DNA of 64,000 nt from Corallococcus macrosporus DSM 14697 (lineage in GTDB: Bacteria; Myxococcota; Myxococcia; Myxococcales; Myxococcaceae), in NCBI RefSeq assembly GCF_002305895.1, contig NZ_CP022203.1:4070501-4134500 (forward strand), given 5' to 3'. The position numbers and the translations under genes are program-made. Of this stretch, positions 26,153 to 35,385 are shown piece by piece. The notes beneath the pieces are model-generated. The model did not search any database and was not told the DNA's origin. It was given only the letters and a program-made list of their open reading frames with translations. Numbering within the stretch: position 1 is the stretch's first letter; each line of letters opens with the position of its first letter.

Positions 26153-27288
26153 GGCGCTCCGGCGCCCAGGAAGGACTGGAGCGACTCCACGTGGGCGCGC
26201 AGGTAGGCCTGCTCCGCGCGCAGGCGGGCCAGCTCCATCATCACGTACCCGCGGAAGCGGCGAATCTCCCGCGTCTGGAGCGCGTCCATGGACTGGAGCT
26301 GGGCCTCCAGGTCCGACACCAGGGTGGACACCTCCTGGAGCCGGCCCTCCTCGGTGCGCTGGGTGGCGCGCAGCCCCGCGACCAGCTCGTTGATGCGTTG
26401 AGGCACGCCGGACACGTCGTCGAGCGTGGCGCGGCGGCGGCCCTCGCGCGCGCGTGCGTTGGCCGAGCCCTGCCACAGGTGCCCCAGGTTGTAGGCCAGG
26501 GTGACCTGGCCGAAGAGGGGCAGGTCCTGGTCGACGTCGATGAGCCTGTCGTACCCACCGCGCAGGTTCAGCCGCCAGGCCCGTGCGCGGCGCAGCGCGC
26601 CGTTGTGTTCCTCGAGCTGGTCATCCGCGGCCCGGAGCTCGTTCAAGACGCTCTCCAGGCGCGCGCCGGGCAGGAGGCGGGGCCGGGCCGCCAGCCGCTC
26701 ACGCGCGAGCTTCGTGCTGGTGGCGAGCTGGCGCAGCCCGTCCAGCCGCACCTGCACCGCGTTGAGCTCCTCCAGCGTCACCTGGCCCTGCTTCATGTCG
26801 TTGCGCAGGGAGGTGAGCAGCGCCTCGGCCTGGGGCAGGGCCTCCTCCAGGACGCGGGCGCGGGCCTCCAGCGCGGCCTCCTCGCCCAGCCCGTTGCCCT
26901 GGCGGATGGCGGACTCCAGCACCGTCAGCGCGCGTTGCCTGCGGCAGTCGGCCTCCGCGCGCTGGCGGAGGGCCCGGCCGCGGTAGATGCCCACGACGTC
27001 GTACATCAGGCCCGCGGTGATGCGAGGGGTGGGCTCGCCCAGCGGCGTGGTGCCGGCGCCGCCGCTGGCCTCGCCCGCGTTGACCACGCCGAAGGCGCCG
27101 AAAAGCTCCGGCGCCAGCTCCAGCGCGGCCTCCGCGCCGCCCACGCCGCGCACGAAGTCGCAGTAGCCGGCGGCCCGGTCCTCGCTGGACGGTGAGGTGA
27201 GCTCCCCCGCGGGAGGAGGCGCCGGCTGGGCCAACGCCAGCCGCGCGGCGAGTGACAGCAATGCGCCACAAGTGACGGTCATCCGCAT
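26149..27288 (-). CDS. Exported coiled-coil protein, TolC-like role suggested
   Basis: 379 residues from ATG 27288. A signal peptide (about 1-20, ending ALAQP) is followed by long amphipathic helices with heptads between about 120 and 370 (RVLEEALPQAEALLTSLRND, STLVSDLEAQLQSMDALQTR) around a central beta-like patch. Long helical hairpins after a signal peptide are typical of TolC/OprM outer-membrane factors, although it is shorter than the usual 420-480 residues and the match is not clear. It lies between an HlyD-like gene and a secreted-protein gene on the same strand. Confidence 0.6.
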   Translation of the reverse strand: MRMTVTCGALLSLAARLALAQPAPPPAGELTSPSSEDRAAGYCDFVRGVGGAEAALELAPELFGAFGVVNAGEASGGAGTTPLGEPTPRITAGLMYDVVGIYRGRALRQRAEADCRRQRALTVLESAIRQGNGLGEEAALEARARVLEEALPQAEALLTSLRNDMKQGQVTLEELNAVQVRLDGLRQLATSTKLARERLAARPRLLPGARLESVLNELRAADDQLEEHNGALRRARAWRLNLRGGYDRLIDVDQDLPLFGQVTLAYNLGHLWQGSANARAREGRRRATLDDVSGVPQRINELVAGLRATQRTEEGRLQEVSTLVSDLEAQLQSMDALQTREIRRFRGYVMMELARLRAEQAYLRAHVESLQSFLGAGAP

Positions 27289-27338
27289 GGTCGAGTGTCT
27301 CCGGCTCCGAGGCCGTCTCCAGGCAAAGGGGGGTGGAC

Positions 27339-28439
27339 TCACAGCAGCAGCGGCGGACGGCCCAGGTGGAGCAGGTCTTCCCGCGCGGAGGGCGCGTCCG
27401 TGAGCTGGACCTCCACCATGACGCCGCGGAGCATGTACTGGCGGATGGGGTGCTTGATGGACACCTCGCCCTCGAGCACGCGCCCGATGACGCCCACCTC
27501 GTGGCACCAGAAGACGGTGGCCGCGCACGCGTACAGCGGCGTGCCCTGCTCGGCGTTCGGGATGTTCTCGTAGGGCACGAAGGCGACCGTGAGGTCCTTC
27601 TCGATGGCCTTGAGGAACGGCGACGCGCGCAGGGAGGCGATCAGCGTGTCGTAACGCAGGGCGACCTCGTCGAGCGCGGCCAGGTCCGTCTGGAGGCTCT
27701 TGAGCGTCGCCTCCGCGCGGGCCTGCTCCAGGACGGAGTGCGTGTACTCGCGCTCCAGCAGCAGCACGTCGGACGTCATGAACCGGGGCGCCTCGTCCTT
27801 GCCCATGCCCGACTGCACCGCGGAGAGGCCGGCGATCTCCCGGTGGAGCAGCTCCAGCCGCGTCTCCAGGTCCACCGAGGACTGCGCCAGGGACAGGTTG
27901 CTCTGCGCGAGCTGGGCCAGGTGGTGGTTGATGGTGAGCTTCTCCTCCTGCTCCAGCAGGCGCGCGTCGTACAGCGCGTCGGTGCGCGTGCGCGCCAGGC
28001 CGGCGAAGGCGCGGTTGGACTGGAGGATCTCCGCCCGGGCGCTGTTGTACTCCCGGCGCAGCAGGGAGAGGCGCCGCGCCACCCGGTCCTTGGCGTCACG
28101 CTCGCCGCGCAGGGCCACCAGGAAGCGCTGCTGGAACGCGCGCTCCGCGGCGATGGTGCGCTCCGCGTCGGAGATGCGGTTCACCACCGAGCGCCGGTCC
28201 GACAGCACGTGGTCGCGCGCGGATGTCTGCGCGGCCACCTGGGTGTTGAGTGTGAGGATCTCCGGGTCCGTCGGTGAGATGACGGTGGGCGTCACCCAGC
28301 TCCGGCTCACCAGGAAGAAGCCCTGGACGGAGAGGAAGGACACCAACCCGAGCATGATGAGCGCGAGCAGCAGCGAGCCGAGGAACTTGTAGGCTGAGAC
28401 GGCGATACTATTGAGGCGATTGGCGACACGTTGATTCAT
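27339..28439 (-). CDS. HlyD-like membrane fusion/adaptor protein
   Basis: 366 residues. One membrane helix lies near the N-terminus (about 17-44: YKFLGSLLLALIMLGLVSFL), then a long periplasmic coiled coil (about 65-265) and a C-terminal beta-rich part (GVIGRVLEGEVSIKHPIRQY). This is the plan of HlyD/Alg44-type adaptors linking an inner-membrane synthase to an outer-membrane channel. The start ATG (28439) overlaps the glycosyltransferase stop (ATGA), giving translational coupling. No PilZ domain is seen. Confidence 0.72.
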   Translation of the reverse strand: MNQRVANRLNSIAVSAYKFLGSLLLALIMLGLVSFLSVQGFFLVSRSWVTPTVISPTDPEILTLNTQVAAQTSARDHVLSDRRSVVNRISDAERTIAAERAFQQRFLVALRGERDAKDRVARRLSLLRREYNSARAEILQSNRAFAGLARTRTDALYDARLLEQEEKLTINHHLAQLAQSNLSLAQSSVDLETRLELLHREIAGLSAVQSGMGKDEAPRFMTSDVLLLEREYTHSVLEQARAEATLKSLQTDLAALDEVALRYDTLIASLRASPFLKAIEKDLTVAFVPYENIPNAEQGTPLYACAATVFWCHEVGVIGRVLEGEVSIKHPIRQYMLRGVMVEVQLTDAPSAREDLLHLGRPPLLL

Positions 28440-29689
28440 GGAGTAGAGCCCTCACCAGCGTGGGTGGGAGGAAAGCGCCCCCCGGAGTCCAGGGGTGACG
28501 TCTCGGGCGCGGCGTTGGCGCTGCCCCGCGTCTCCCAGCTCCCCGAGTCCAGCGTCAGCAGCGCCAGCGGGGTGAAGAGCGCGTACGTCACCGGCATCAG
28601 CAGGGCCATGGGCAGGAAGCTGGCGCCATGGACCCTCCGCTCCGCGGGCAGGTGCCGCGTTTCGATGCGGTAGATGACCCCCAGCAGCCCGATGACCAGG
28701 AAGTGGAAGGCGAGGATGTCCCAGAACTCGCCGGTGAGGACGTTGTGCACGATGACCAGCGGGTAGGAGAGCAGCAGCGCGAGCTGCGACACGTAGTGGA
28801 CCGTCACCACGGGGTGGAGCCGCCAGGCGTGGGACAGGCCTCCCAGCAGGTCCACCAGGTTGGAGCGGCGCCACCGGAGCTGCTGTGAGAAGTACCCGGC
28901 CAGCGTCGACGGCGCGGCGGTGAAGCAGAACGCGTCCAGCGTGTAGACCGTCTCGTAGTCGTGCTTGACGATCTGCCGCGTGAGGAAGCGGTCCTCGCCG
29001 TACTTGATGGGGATGCCCGCGATGGCGCGCGCCTCCAGGATGGGCTCCAGCTCCAGCAGCACGTGGCGGCGGTACGCGGTGAGGCAGCCGGACAGGCACA
29101 TCACCTGGCGGAAGCTGCGCTCCAGGTCCTTGAGCCACTCCTGGGCGAAGTGGAACTTGATTTCAATCATCCGCGTCATCCAGTTCTGATGGCGGTTCGT
29201 CACGTAGGTGCGGCCGCCCACCGCGGCGATGCGCGGGCTGACGAAGCGGCGCACCAACTGCCGGACGGCGGACTTGTCGACGATGACGTCCGAGTCCACC
29301 GAGACGATGATCTCCGCCTCGGTGGCGGCCTTCACCGCGCGGTTGATGCCCTTGCGCTTGCCCATGTTCTCCGGGTTGCGCATGACGATGACGTTGGGGT
29401 TGTCCTCCGCCGCCTTCAGCGCCCAGGCGTAGCTGTCATCCTTGGAGCAGTCATCCACCACCACGATCTGCAGCAGGTGCTTGGGATAGTCCTGCTCCAG
29501 CAGGCTGCGCACGCCGTGGTAGATGCCTTCGCCTTCGTTGAACAGCGGGATGACGATTGCGACTCGCGGAAGGTACGTGTCGTCGACGCGGTCGAACTCC
29601 CGCCCTCTCAGGCGCCGTAGCAATGGCCCGAGGACATAGCGGTTCATCAGAACCACCATGAAGAGTAACTGAATTGGAAAGAGCTCCAT
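28436..29689 (-). CDS. Processive family 2 glycosyltransferase (polysaccharide synthase)
   Basis: 417 residues from ATG 29689. N-terminal membrane segment, then a GT2 domain with all processive-synthase motifs: VVVDDCSKDDS, VDSDV (DxD), GEDRFLT (TED-like) and QQLRWRR (QxxRW), followed by three or four membrane helices. This is the layout of hyaluronan, NodC, PgaC and Alg8-type synthases, which polymerise and extrude a glycan across the inner membrane. It heads the four-gene unit. The polymer cannot be named; a beta-linked homopolymer is the usual product. Confidence 0.85.
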   Translation of the reverse strand: MELFPIQLLFMVVLMNRYVLGPLLRRLRGREFDRVDDTYLPRVAIVIPLFNEGEGIYHGVRSLLEQDYPKHLLQIVVVDDCSKDDSYAWALKAAEDNPNVIVMRNPENMGKRKGINRAVKAATEAEIIVSVDSDVIVDKSAVRQLVRRFVSPRIAAVGGRTYVTNRHQNWMTRMIEIKFHFAQEWLKDLERSFRQVMCLSGCLTAYRRHVLLELEPILEARAIAGIPIKYGEDRFLTRQIVKHDYETVYTLDAFCFTAAPSTLAGYFSQQLRWRRSNLVDLLGGLSHAWRLHPVVTVHYVSQLALLLSYPLVIVHNVLTGEFWDILAFHFLVIGLLGVIYRIETRHLPAERRVHGASFLPMALLMPVTYALFTPLALLTLDSGSWETRGSANAAPETSPLDSGGRFPPTHAGEGSTP

Positions 29690-29870
29690 CCGTCGCTGCC
29701 CCCCAGCACGCCGCCACTGCCCTGGTCGCGCTCCCCATATGAGCGAGCGAAAGGTTGGAGGGGATGCCGGTGTGCGCCAACTGCCTTGGGGGTCACCTCC
29801 TGTGGCCATCAGTGGCCATGCCACGCGGAAGCAGGCAGGAGCGAGCAGGCGCCGATGGTAGAAAGGGGGC

Positions 29871-30647
29871 ATGCCGACAGACTTCCAGCCCCTGGCGCTG
29901 CGTCCGGATGAGGTCCACGTCTGGATTGCCGAACCCGAGCGCATCAACGACCGGGCGCTCCTGGACGCCTACTGGAAGCTGCTGGACGCGAAGGAGCGCG
30001 ACAAGCAGCAGCGCTTCCGCTTCGAGCGCCACCAGCGCCAGTACCTGGTGAGCCACGCCCTGGTGCGGGTGACGCTGTCGCGCTACGCGCCGGTGGCCCC
30101 CGAGGCGTGGGCCTTCGACACGAACACCTACGGTCGGCCCGTGGCGCGCGGCGAGTGGGGTCCCAGGCTGCGCTTCAACCTGTCCCATACGGACGGGATG
30201 GCGCTGGTGGCGGTGGGCTGGGACGCGGAGCTGGGCGCGGACGTGGAGGACGCCCAGCGGCCCGGGGAGACGGTGGAGATCGCCGACCACTACTTCGCCG
30301 CCTCGGAGGTGGCGGCGCTGAAGGCCCTGCCGCCGGAGCGGCACCGGGAGCGCTTCTTCGAGTACTGGACGCTGAAGGAGTCCTACATCAAGGCGCGCGG
30401 CGCGGGGCTGTCCCTCCCGTTGGACCAGTTCGCCTTCCACCTGGCGCCGGGGCAGGCGCCGCGCATCTCCTTCGACCCGCGGATGCAGGACGTCCCGGAG
30501 GCGTGGCAGTTCGTCCAGTGGCGCCCATCCGAGCGGCACCAGGCGGCGGTGGCGGTGAACCGTCCGCGTGGCCAGCCGCTGACGGTGCGCTGGCAGTTCA
30601 CCGTGCCCCTGGCGGGCGACACGCCGCCCCGGTTCCAGGCGGCGTAG
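29871..30647 (+). CDS. Sfp-type 4'-phosphopantetheinyl transferase
   Basis: 258 residues. It converts apo carrier proteins of PKS, NRPS and fatty acid synthases to the holo form using CoA. The magnesium motif appears as LGADVEDAQR and the second signature as YWTLKESYIKARGAGL (the WxxKESxxKxxG pattern); LSHTDGMALVAVG is the usual middle motif. The length fits Sfp/MtaA enzymes. Start ATG 29871 has AAGGGGG just upstream. It faces a type II thioesterase gene with only nine bases between the stops. Confidence 0.92.
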   Translation: MPTDFQPLALRPDEVHVWIAEPERINDRALLDAYWKLLDAKERDKQQRFRFERHQRQYLVSHALVRVTLSRYAPVAPEAWAFDTNTYGRPVARGEWGPRLRFNLSHTDGMALVAVGWDAELGADVEDAQRPGETVEIADHYFAASEVAALKALPPERHRERFFEYWTLKESYIKARGAGLSLPLDQFAFHLAPGQAPRISFDPRMQDVPEAWQFVQWRPSERHQAAVAVNRPRGQPLTVRWQFTVPLAGDTPPRFQAA

Positions 30648-30656
30648 CGGGGCGGC

Positions 30657-31463
30657 TCAGGGCGCGCGGCCCATCCACCGGTTCAGCTCCTCGCTGATGT
30701 AGGCGAGGAGGGCGTCGCGCTGCGACTTGATGAAGAAGTGGCCGCCGGGGAAGAGGCGGACGCGGACGTCCTCGCTCCGCGTCTCGTTGCGCCAGCCCTC
30801 CAGGTTCGCCGTGGGGACGTGCTTGTCCTCGGGCGAGCCGACCACGGAGATGGGGACCTCCAGCCTGGGGGGCTGGGGACCGTCCCCGGTGAAGGCGATG
30901 CCGAAGTCGGCGCGGAGCATGGGCAGCACCAGCTCCAGCAGCTCGCGGTGCTGGAAGATCTCCTCGGGCGTGCCGTCGTAGCGCCGGAGCTCGGCGATGA
31001 ACTCCGCTTCGGGGAGCAGGTGGATGGGCTCCCGGGTGTTGAGGGACGGCGGACCGGCGGCCCCCAGGAGCAGGCCCACGGGGCGCGGGCCATTCCGGGC
31101 CTGGAGGCGCCGCGCCAGCTCCAGGGAGATGCGGGCGCCCATGCTGTAGCCGAAGAAGGCGAAGGGCCGGTCCAGCAGCGGCGCAATGGCGGGCAGCAGC
31201 GCGTCCACCAGCGCGGCCAGGTCGCCGATGGGCTTCTCCGACAGGCGGCGCTCGCGCCCGGGGAGCTGGACGGGGCACAGCTCCACGCCCGCGGGCAGGC
31301 CCTGGCTCCAGTGATTGTAGATGGCCACGCTGCCACCGGCGAAGGGCAGGCAGAACAGCCGCAGCCGCGGGTCCGTCAACGGCTTCCGGGTGGGGAACCA
31401 GCGGTCGGGGGCGTGAGGGCTCGAGTTGGACGCGCTTTGCATGACGTGAAGGCTCTGTCGCAT
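30657..31463 (-). CDS. Type II thioesterase (alpha/beta hydrolase)
   Basis: About 268 residues. [16 protein letters not shown] carries the nucleophile Ser (GxSxG), [13 protein letters not shown] is the oxyanion-loop region and GGHFFIKSQ holds the catalytic His. These stand-alone thioesterases hydrolyse wrong acyl groups from PKS/NRPS carrier proteins. ATG 31463 is my choice; a GTG two codons earlier and an ATG at 31442 are alternatives, none with a clear ribosome site. Convergence with the PPTase gene places two trans-acting assembly-line proteins together. Confidence 0.9.
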   Translation of the reverse strand: MRQSLHVMQSASNSSPHAPDRWFPTRKPLTDPRLRLFCLPFAGGSVAIYNHWSQGLPAGVELCPVQLPGRERRLSEKPIGDLAALVDALLPAIAPLLDRPFAFFGYSMGARISLELARRLQARNGPRPVGLLLGAAGPPSLNTREPIHLLPEAEFIAELRRYDGTPEEIFQHRELLELVLPMLRADFGIAFTGDGPQPPRLEVPISVVGSPEDKHVPTANLEGWRNETRSEDVRVRLFPGGHFFIKSQRDALLAYISEELNRWMGRAP

Positions 31464-31519
31464 GGCCACGGAAAACGGGTCAAGTCCCGGGGGCCGCGTG
31501 GCGTGTTAGCGTTTCGTGG

Positions 31520-32077
31520 ATGGGGCGTTCGGCGGGCTTCATACTCTGGCTGACGGGTCTGTCAGGGGCGGGCAAGAGCACGCTGTCGCGGGCCCTGCAT
31601 GCGCACCTGGCGCGCTCCCAGCCCATGGAGGTGCTGGACGGCGACGAGGTGCGCACCTGGCTGTCGCGCGGCCTGGGCTTCTCCCGTGAGGACCGCGAGG
31701 AGAACGTGCGCCGCATCGGTCAGGTGGCCCGGCTGCTGGCGAAGCACGGCGTGGGCGTCATCGCCGCGGCCATCTCGCCGTACGCGGCCTCACGGGCCGA
31801 GGTGCGGCGGTTGGCGGAGGCCGCGGGCATCCCCTTCGTGGAGGTCTTCGTCCAGGCGCCCCTGGACGTGCTCATCGCCCGGGACGTGAAGGGGCTCTAC
31901 AAGAAGGCGCTGGCGGGGGAGCTGGCGCACTTCACCGGCGTGTCGGACCCGTACGAGGCGCCGGCCGCGCCCGACGTCACCGTCCGCTCGGACGTGGACT
32001 CCGTGGAGGCGGGGCTGCTGCGCGTGCTGGAGGCGCTGCGCCAGCGGGGCCTGCTGGACGACAGTGTAGCGGCGTGA
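31520..32077 (+). CDS. cysC: Adenylylsulfate (APS) kinase
   Basis: 185 residues, the full length of a single-domain APS kinase. It makes PAPS from APS and ATP. Walker A is GLSGAGKST (13-21), followed by [34 protein letters not shown], and KGLYKKA with FTGVSDPYE, all in family order. No cysD/N is adjacent. PAPS here could serve sulfonation of metabolites or polysaccharides as well as assimilation. Confidence 0.93.
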   Translation: MGRSAGFILWLTGLSGAGKSTLSRALHAHLARSQPMEVLDGDEVRTWLSRGLGFSREDREENVRRIGQVARLLAKHGVGVIAAAISPYAASRAEVRRLAEAAGIPFVEVFVQAPLDVLIARDVKGLYKKALAGELAHFTGVSDPYEAPAAPDVTVRSDVDSVEAGLLRVLEALRQRGLLDDSVAA

Positions 32078-32084
32078 GCTGGGG

Positions 32085-32116
32085 CCCGAGGTGGCGGGGA
32101 GGCCGCGCACCTCGGG
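32085..32116. terminator. Hairpin between convergent cysC and CmlA-like genes
   Basis: CCCGAGGTG, GCGG, loop, CCGC, one unpaired base, CACCTCGGG: about 13 paired bases in an otherwise empty 53-base gap between convergent genes. There is no T-tract, so a role in termination is inferred from position and stability. Confidence 0.55.
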
Positions 32117-32130
32117 GCGGCGCCCGCGGG

Positions 32131-33720
32131 TCAGGTGAGGATGCGCTCCATCTTCACGTAGGGGCGCTCGGCCTGGATGCCGTTGGCGCGGCAGTGCTCC
32201 AGGAACTTGTTCGACTCGACGATCTGCGGGGCCTTGTCGTCGTAGACGAGGATCATCACGTGGCGCAGCCAGGGCTCCTGGCCCATGGCGTAGACGTAGA
32301 CCTCCTTGGGCGACAGGTGGTTGGTGATTTCGATGGCGCGGGCGCTGTCGGAGCCGTTGAGCCGGCGGGCCTGGTCCATCTTCCGGGGCAGGGGGTTGCT
32401 GAGCAGCGGGCCGTACATCCAGCTCATCGGGCCGCCCTCGCACTCCATGCCGAGGAACAGCACATCGATGGTGCCGATGATGTCGCGCAGGTGCTGGTAC
32501 ATGCGCGGCTCGATGGCGTTGGAGTCCGCGGCCATCAGCATGGACTTGCCGCCCAGGCGGACCAGGTGCGCCGTCTTGGCCTGGATGGCCAGGTCGCTGT
32601 GCTCGCCCAGGAAGGGCAGGCCGGTGATGGAGCCGCCGGGGACGGGAATCTCCTGGAGGTCGTCGATCTCCACCACGTTCTTGAAGCCGTTGTGGTGGAG
32701 CATCAGCCGCAGCGACGGGTCCGCGAGCGAGTTGCCGTTGTTGCGCGGGACGATGATGCAGCCCACCCGGTGCCGGAGCTGGATGAGCGTCTCCATCATC
32801 AGGTGGTCGGCGTGGCCGTGGGTGAGGACCACGTAGTCGATGCGCTCGGGCAGGTCGGAGTGGGTGAAGCGGGGGAGGTCCGTGGGGAACTCGTAGCTGA
32901 TGACGGGGTCGGTGAGGATGCTGACGTCCTTCGTCTCCAGCAGCACGCAGGCGTGGCCGAAGTAGCGCACGCGCACGCCTTCGCCGGTGTAGCGCTCGGT
33001 GCGGCGGGGCTCGGCGTCGGTGAAGAGGGCGGCGAAGGCGTCCGCGGCGGACGCGGGCACGCCGAGCATCTCCGCGACCTGGCCGGGCGAGCCCGCCGTG
33101 TGGCGCATGCGGAAGAGGGCGTCCAGGCCCTCGTGCTTGTAGGGGACGCGCAGCCACAGCGGCGTGTCCTCCTCCAGGCGGGGCGTGCTGAAGATGTACG
33201 GCCGCCAGTCACCGTCCACCTGCATGAGCGTCACGCTCTGCGAGGACTCCTTGTGGAAGGGGCTGCGGTACAGGAGCGGTTCAATGTAGCGGGCGCTGGC
33301 GCGGTTGCTGAGGTCGTACGTGAGCTCCACATAGCCGCGCAGGAGGTCCGGCACCTTGGCGTAGAGGCTCTCCAGGGAGCCGCCGTTGTTGGGGGCCATG
33401 AGCTGTTCCAGCTCGGCCACCGCCTTGGTGTACGCGAGCATGTTGGCCTGCTCCTTCTGCGTCCGCTCCAGGAGCTCCTTCACGCGAGGCGCCTTCGCCG
33501 CCGGGTGGTTGATGAACGGGCCGCCCATCAACATGGGGTTCTTGAGGGCCGCCACGTGCACGTCCGGGTTCGCCACGAAGGACTGCATCAGCTTCTGGTG
33601 CAGGTTCGTCACGAACAGCGGCGCCGTCGCCGGGGACAGCAGGTACCACCACGCGTACCACTGGTTGTACAGCGGCTCGATGGCGACGTTCGGCTTGAGG
33701 TACATCGGGCGGTCCAGCAT
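32131..33720 (-). CDS. CmlA-like diiron beta-hydroxylase candidate (MBL fold)
   Basis: 529 residues: a ~245-residue N-terminal domain without obvious motifs, then a metallo-beta-lactamase domain starting at VRYFGHACVLLET. The metal ligands are His301, His303, Asp305, His306 (HGHADH), Glu373 (LGEHSDL) and Asp399 (MAADSNA). As I recall them, the diiron ligands of chloramphenicol-pathway CmlA (532 residues) are His305, His307, Asp309, His310, Glu377 and Asp403, so every ligand matches at a constant offset of four. The Glu in place of the MBL His is what marks CmlA. CmlA hydroxylates the beta carbon of amino acids held on an NRPS carrier protein. GGAGGAG lies seven bases before ATG 33720. The nearby PPTase and thioesterase fit; no NRPS is in the window. 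Confidence 0.72.
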   Translation of the reverse strand: MLDRPMYLKPNVAIEPLYNQWYAWWYLLSPATAPLFVTNLHQKLMQSFVANPDVHVAALKNPMLMGGPFINHPAAKAPRVKELLERTQKEQANMLAYTKAVAELEQLMAPNNGGSLESLYAKVPDLLRGYVELTYDLSNRASARYIEPLLYRSPFHKESSQSVTLMQVDGDWRPYIFSTPRLEEDTPLWLRVPYKHEGLDALFRMRHTAGSPGQVAEMLGVPASAADAFAALFTDAEPRRTERYTGEGVRVRYFGHACVLLETKDVSILTDPVISYEFPTDLPRFTHSDLPERIDYVVLTHGHADHLMMETLIQLRHRVGCIIVPRNNGNSLADPSLRLMLHHNGFKNVVEIDDLQEIPVPGGSITGLPFLGEHSDLAIQAKTAHLVRLGGKSMLMAADSNAIEPRMYQHLRDIIGTIDVLFLGMECEGGPMSWMYGPLLSNPLPRKMDQARRLNGSDSARAIEITNHLSPKEVYVYAMGQEPWLRHVMILVYDDKAPQIVESNKFLEHCRANGIQAERPYVKMERILT

Positions 33721-33901
33721 GGCAGGCTCCTCCGAGCGAGATCCGGAAAACGTTGGGAACTAGGCAAACTTGGTGCCCGTAGATACACGGATTCGCAGGG
33801 GGATGCACGGGCTGGGCGCCGCGCATCTTATGCGCCACGGCCACCGTGCGAGCATTCGGGCGCAACTCTCTCAACGTGCAACTCGAGCAAGGAGCGTCCC
33901 C

Positions 33902-34198
33902 ATGAAGGCAGCCTGGCGTGTCGTGTTGGCCGTGGTGGTGGGTAGTGTCGTGGGCTGTGGCGTTGGCGCAGTGGATGCGGAGGGGGCGCCGGATGAGGCG
34001 CTCGCCACATCGGAGGCCGCGCTCGCCGTCTGCGGAGACGGTGTCTGCGAGCTTGGCGAACGGCTGTCCTGTCCCTTGGATTGCCCGCGGGGCGAGTTCT
34101 GCGGCAACGGCGCGTGCTGCCCTGGAGAGACGGCCAGGTCCTGTCCGCAGGACTGCACGCAGGGAGACCCGGGGCGGTACTGCTACCGCTCGCACTGA
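33902..34198 (+). CDS. Small cysteine-rich lipoprotein
   Basis: 98 residues. ATG 33902 has AAGGAG upstream. Signal peptide with lipobox ending VVGC (about residue 19). The mature part carries two copies of a Cys-rich unit, CGDGVCELGERLSCPLDC and CGNGACCPGETARSCPQDC (pattern CGxGxC...E...SCPxDC), likely disulfide-bonded. Such units are common in secreted or surface proteins of myxobacteria. Function unknown. Confidence 0.75.
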   Translation: MKAAWRVVLAVVVGSVVGCGVGAVDAEGAPDEALATSEAALAVCGDGVCELGERLSCPLDCPRGEFCGNGACCPGETARSCPQDCTQGDPGRYCYRSH

Positions 34199-34290
34199 GT
34201 CACAGGAGGCGTCTTCCGCGGACGCGCGAGCAGTGAGGTGCTCCCTGCTCGCGCGTCGTGCCGCCGCGTCAGGTAGGGCGGGGCGTGTGG

Positions 34291-34563
34291 CTACATCGCG
34301 ATGCAGCCGTAGACCTTCTCGTAGTGGGCGGTCTGCGTGCCGGTGAGGATCCGCTCCGGCGTGCTGCAGCCGCACTGGAGCTCACCCACCTTGGTGACCA
34401 TCGCGGGCTCCGCGTAGTACGTGACGACGTAGTCCCGACCGGTGAAGTCACGACACGGGATGGCCTGGGCTTCGGTGTCCATTTCGGCCATGTCGGAGTC
34501 CTCGACCCCACAGCCCGTCAGCAGTCCGATGGCCAGCAGTCCGCTCATGATGCCTGCGCGCAT
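34291..34563 (-). CDS. Small lipoprotein, DUF6289-like
   Basis: 90 residues. ATG 34563 has AGGGGAAC just upstream. The lipobox ends LTGC (about residue 18). The mature part CRDFTGRDYVVTYYAEP...VGELQCGCS resembles the small Cys-containing DUF6289 proteins, from memory. Function unknown. It converges with the Cys-rich lipoprotein gene. Confidence 0.7.
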   Translation of the reverse strand: MRAGIMSGLLAIGLLTGCGVEDSDMAEMDTEAQAIPCRDFTGRDYVVTYYAEPAMVTKVGELQCGCSTPERILTGTQTAHYEKVYGCIAM

Positions 34564-34885
34564 GTTGTTCCCCTTTTGGTGAAGGTGCTGCTTCCCAAGG
34601 ATAGCCGGGGAAGCAGGTCAATCGTACCCGGGGGCAGGGGAGTGGCGGGTGGTCAACGGTGGTTGGGTGCTGGTACAGGCTGGGTGCAGGAATCCGCTGT
34701 GGTGGGTGGCGCAATCCGAGTCGACGTCTGGATGTAGCGACGGACGCGCCGAGAAAGATGGCTCGGCAGGCGTGGGCCATCGTCCTCAACGTGATGATGA
34801 AGCAGCTCCGGCCCTGCGGCGCCAACTACAAGTCCAACGAGAGGACGGGGCAGCAACTGGCGGGCTGTCGTTCGCTGTAAATTGA
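34564..34885. other. Gene-free stretch at left part of accessory region
   Basis: 322 bases with no gene I can support. A short open frame on the + strand (34659-34880) has no ribosome site or recognisable content. The last ~40 bases are AT-rich compared with the surroundings. Confidence 0.4.
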
Positions 34886-35314
34886 ATGCTTAGCAATCGA
34901 GCATGCAAAATTCGTAGCGGAGACGACGGTCATGTCCCCGGAGTAGGGGCGCCAGTGGCCCGCCACGCCACGCGAGCGCGAGGAACGCCGGGGGGCCGGC
35001 ACTACGCCGAGCGGGATGCGGAGCTGAGCGCGGCCCTCTCGGAGGGGCAGGACTTCAGGGCCAGCGTGGAGCACGCGCTCCGCACCGTATGGCGCCGCGT
35101 CGAGGTCGCGACGCCAGCGGATGGGGCGGCGGTGGCCGTGTTCCGGGCTGCCTTCCCGAGCCTGCCGGCGCCGCCTGGTCCTCGCGACCCGTTCATCAGC
35201 GTGGGCGAGCTGGCCGACCGCGTGCGGACGCGCCCCATCTGCCCGATGTGCCGGGACGCCACCTGCGTCGCTCCGGGCTGGTGCGATGACCTCTTCGGTG
35301 GGGATGCACCGTAG
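34886..35314 (+). CDS. Hypothetical protein with Cys-containing C-terminus
   Basis: A 142-residue open frame from ATG 34886. No ribosome site is obvious and the first ~35 residues look non-coding, so the true start may be later. The later part is protein-like and ends with a four-Cys stretch (CPMCRDATCVAPGWC) that might bind metal. No family recognised; it may be an island-specific gene. Confidence 0.35.
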   Translation: MLSNRACKIRSGDDGHVPGVGAPVARHATRARGTPGGRHYAERDAELSAALSEGQDFRASVEHALRTVWRRVEVATPADGAAVAVFRAAFPSLPAPPGPRDPFISVGELADRVRTRPICPMCRDATCVAPGWCDDLFGGDAP

Positions 35315-35385
35315 GTTCTCAACGGCGCGCGCTCACGCAGTGCAGGTACTAATGCCTGCGTTGCGACCTGGGCCACTGCGTTTGG

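Noticed and set aside
34659-34880. 73-codon + strand frame considered as an integrase or transposase remnant
   Set aside because: No conserved recombinase or transposase motif and no ribosome site.
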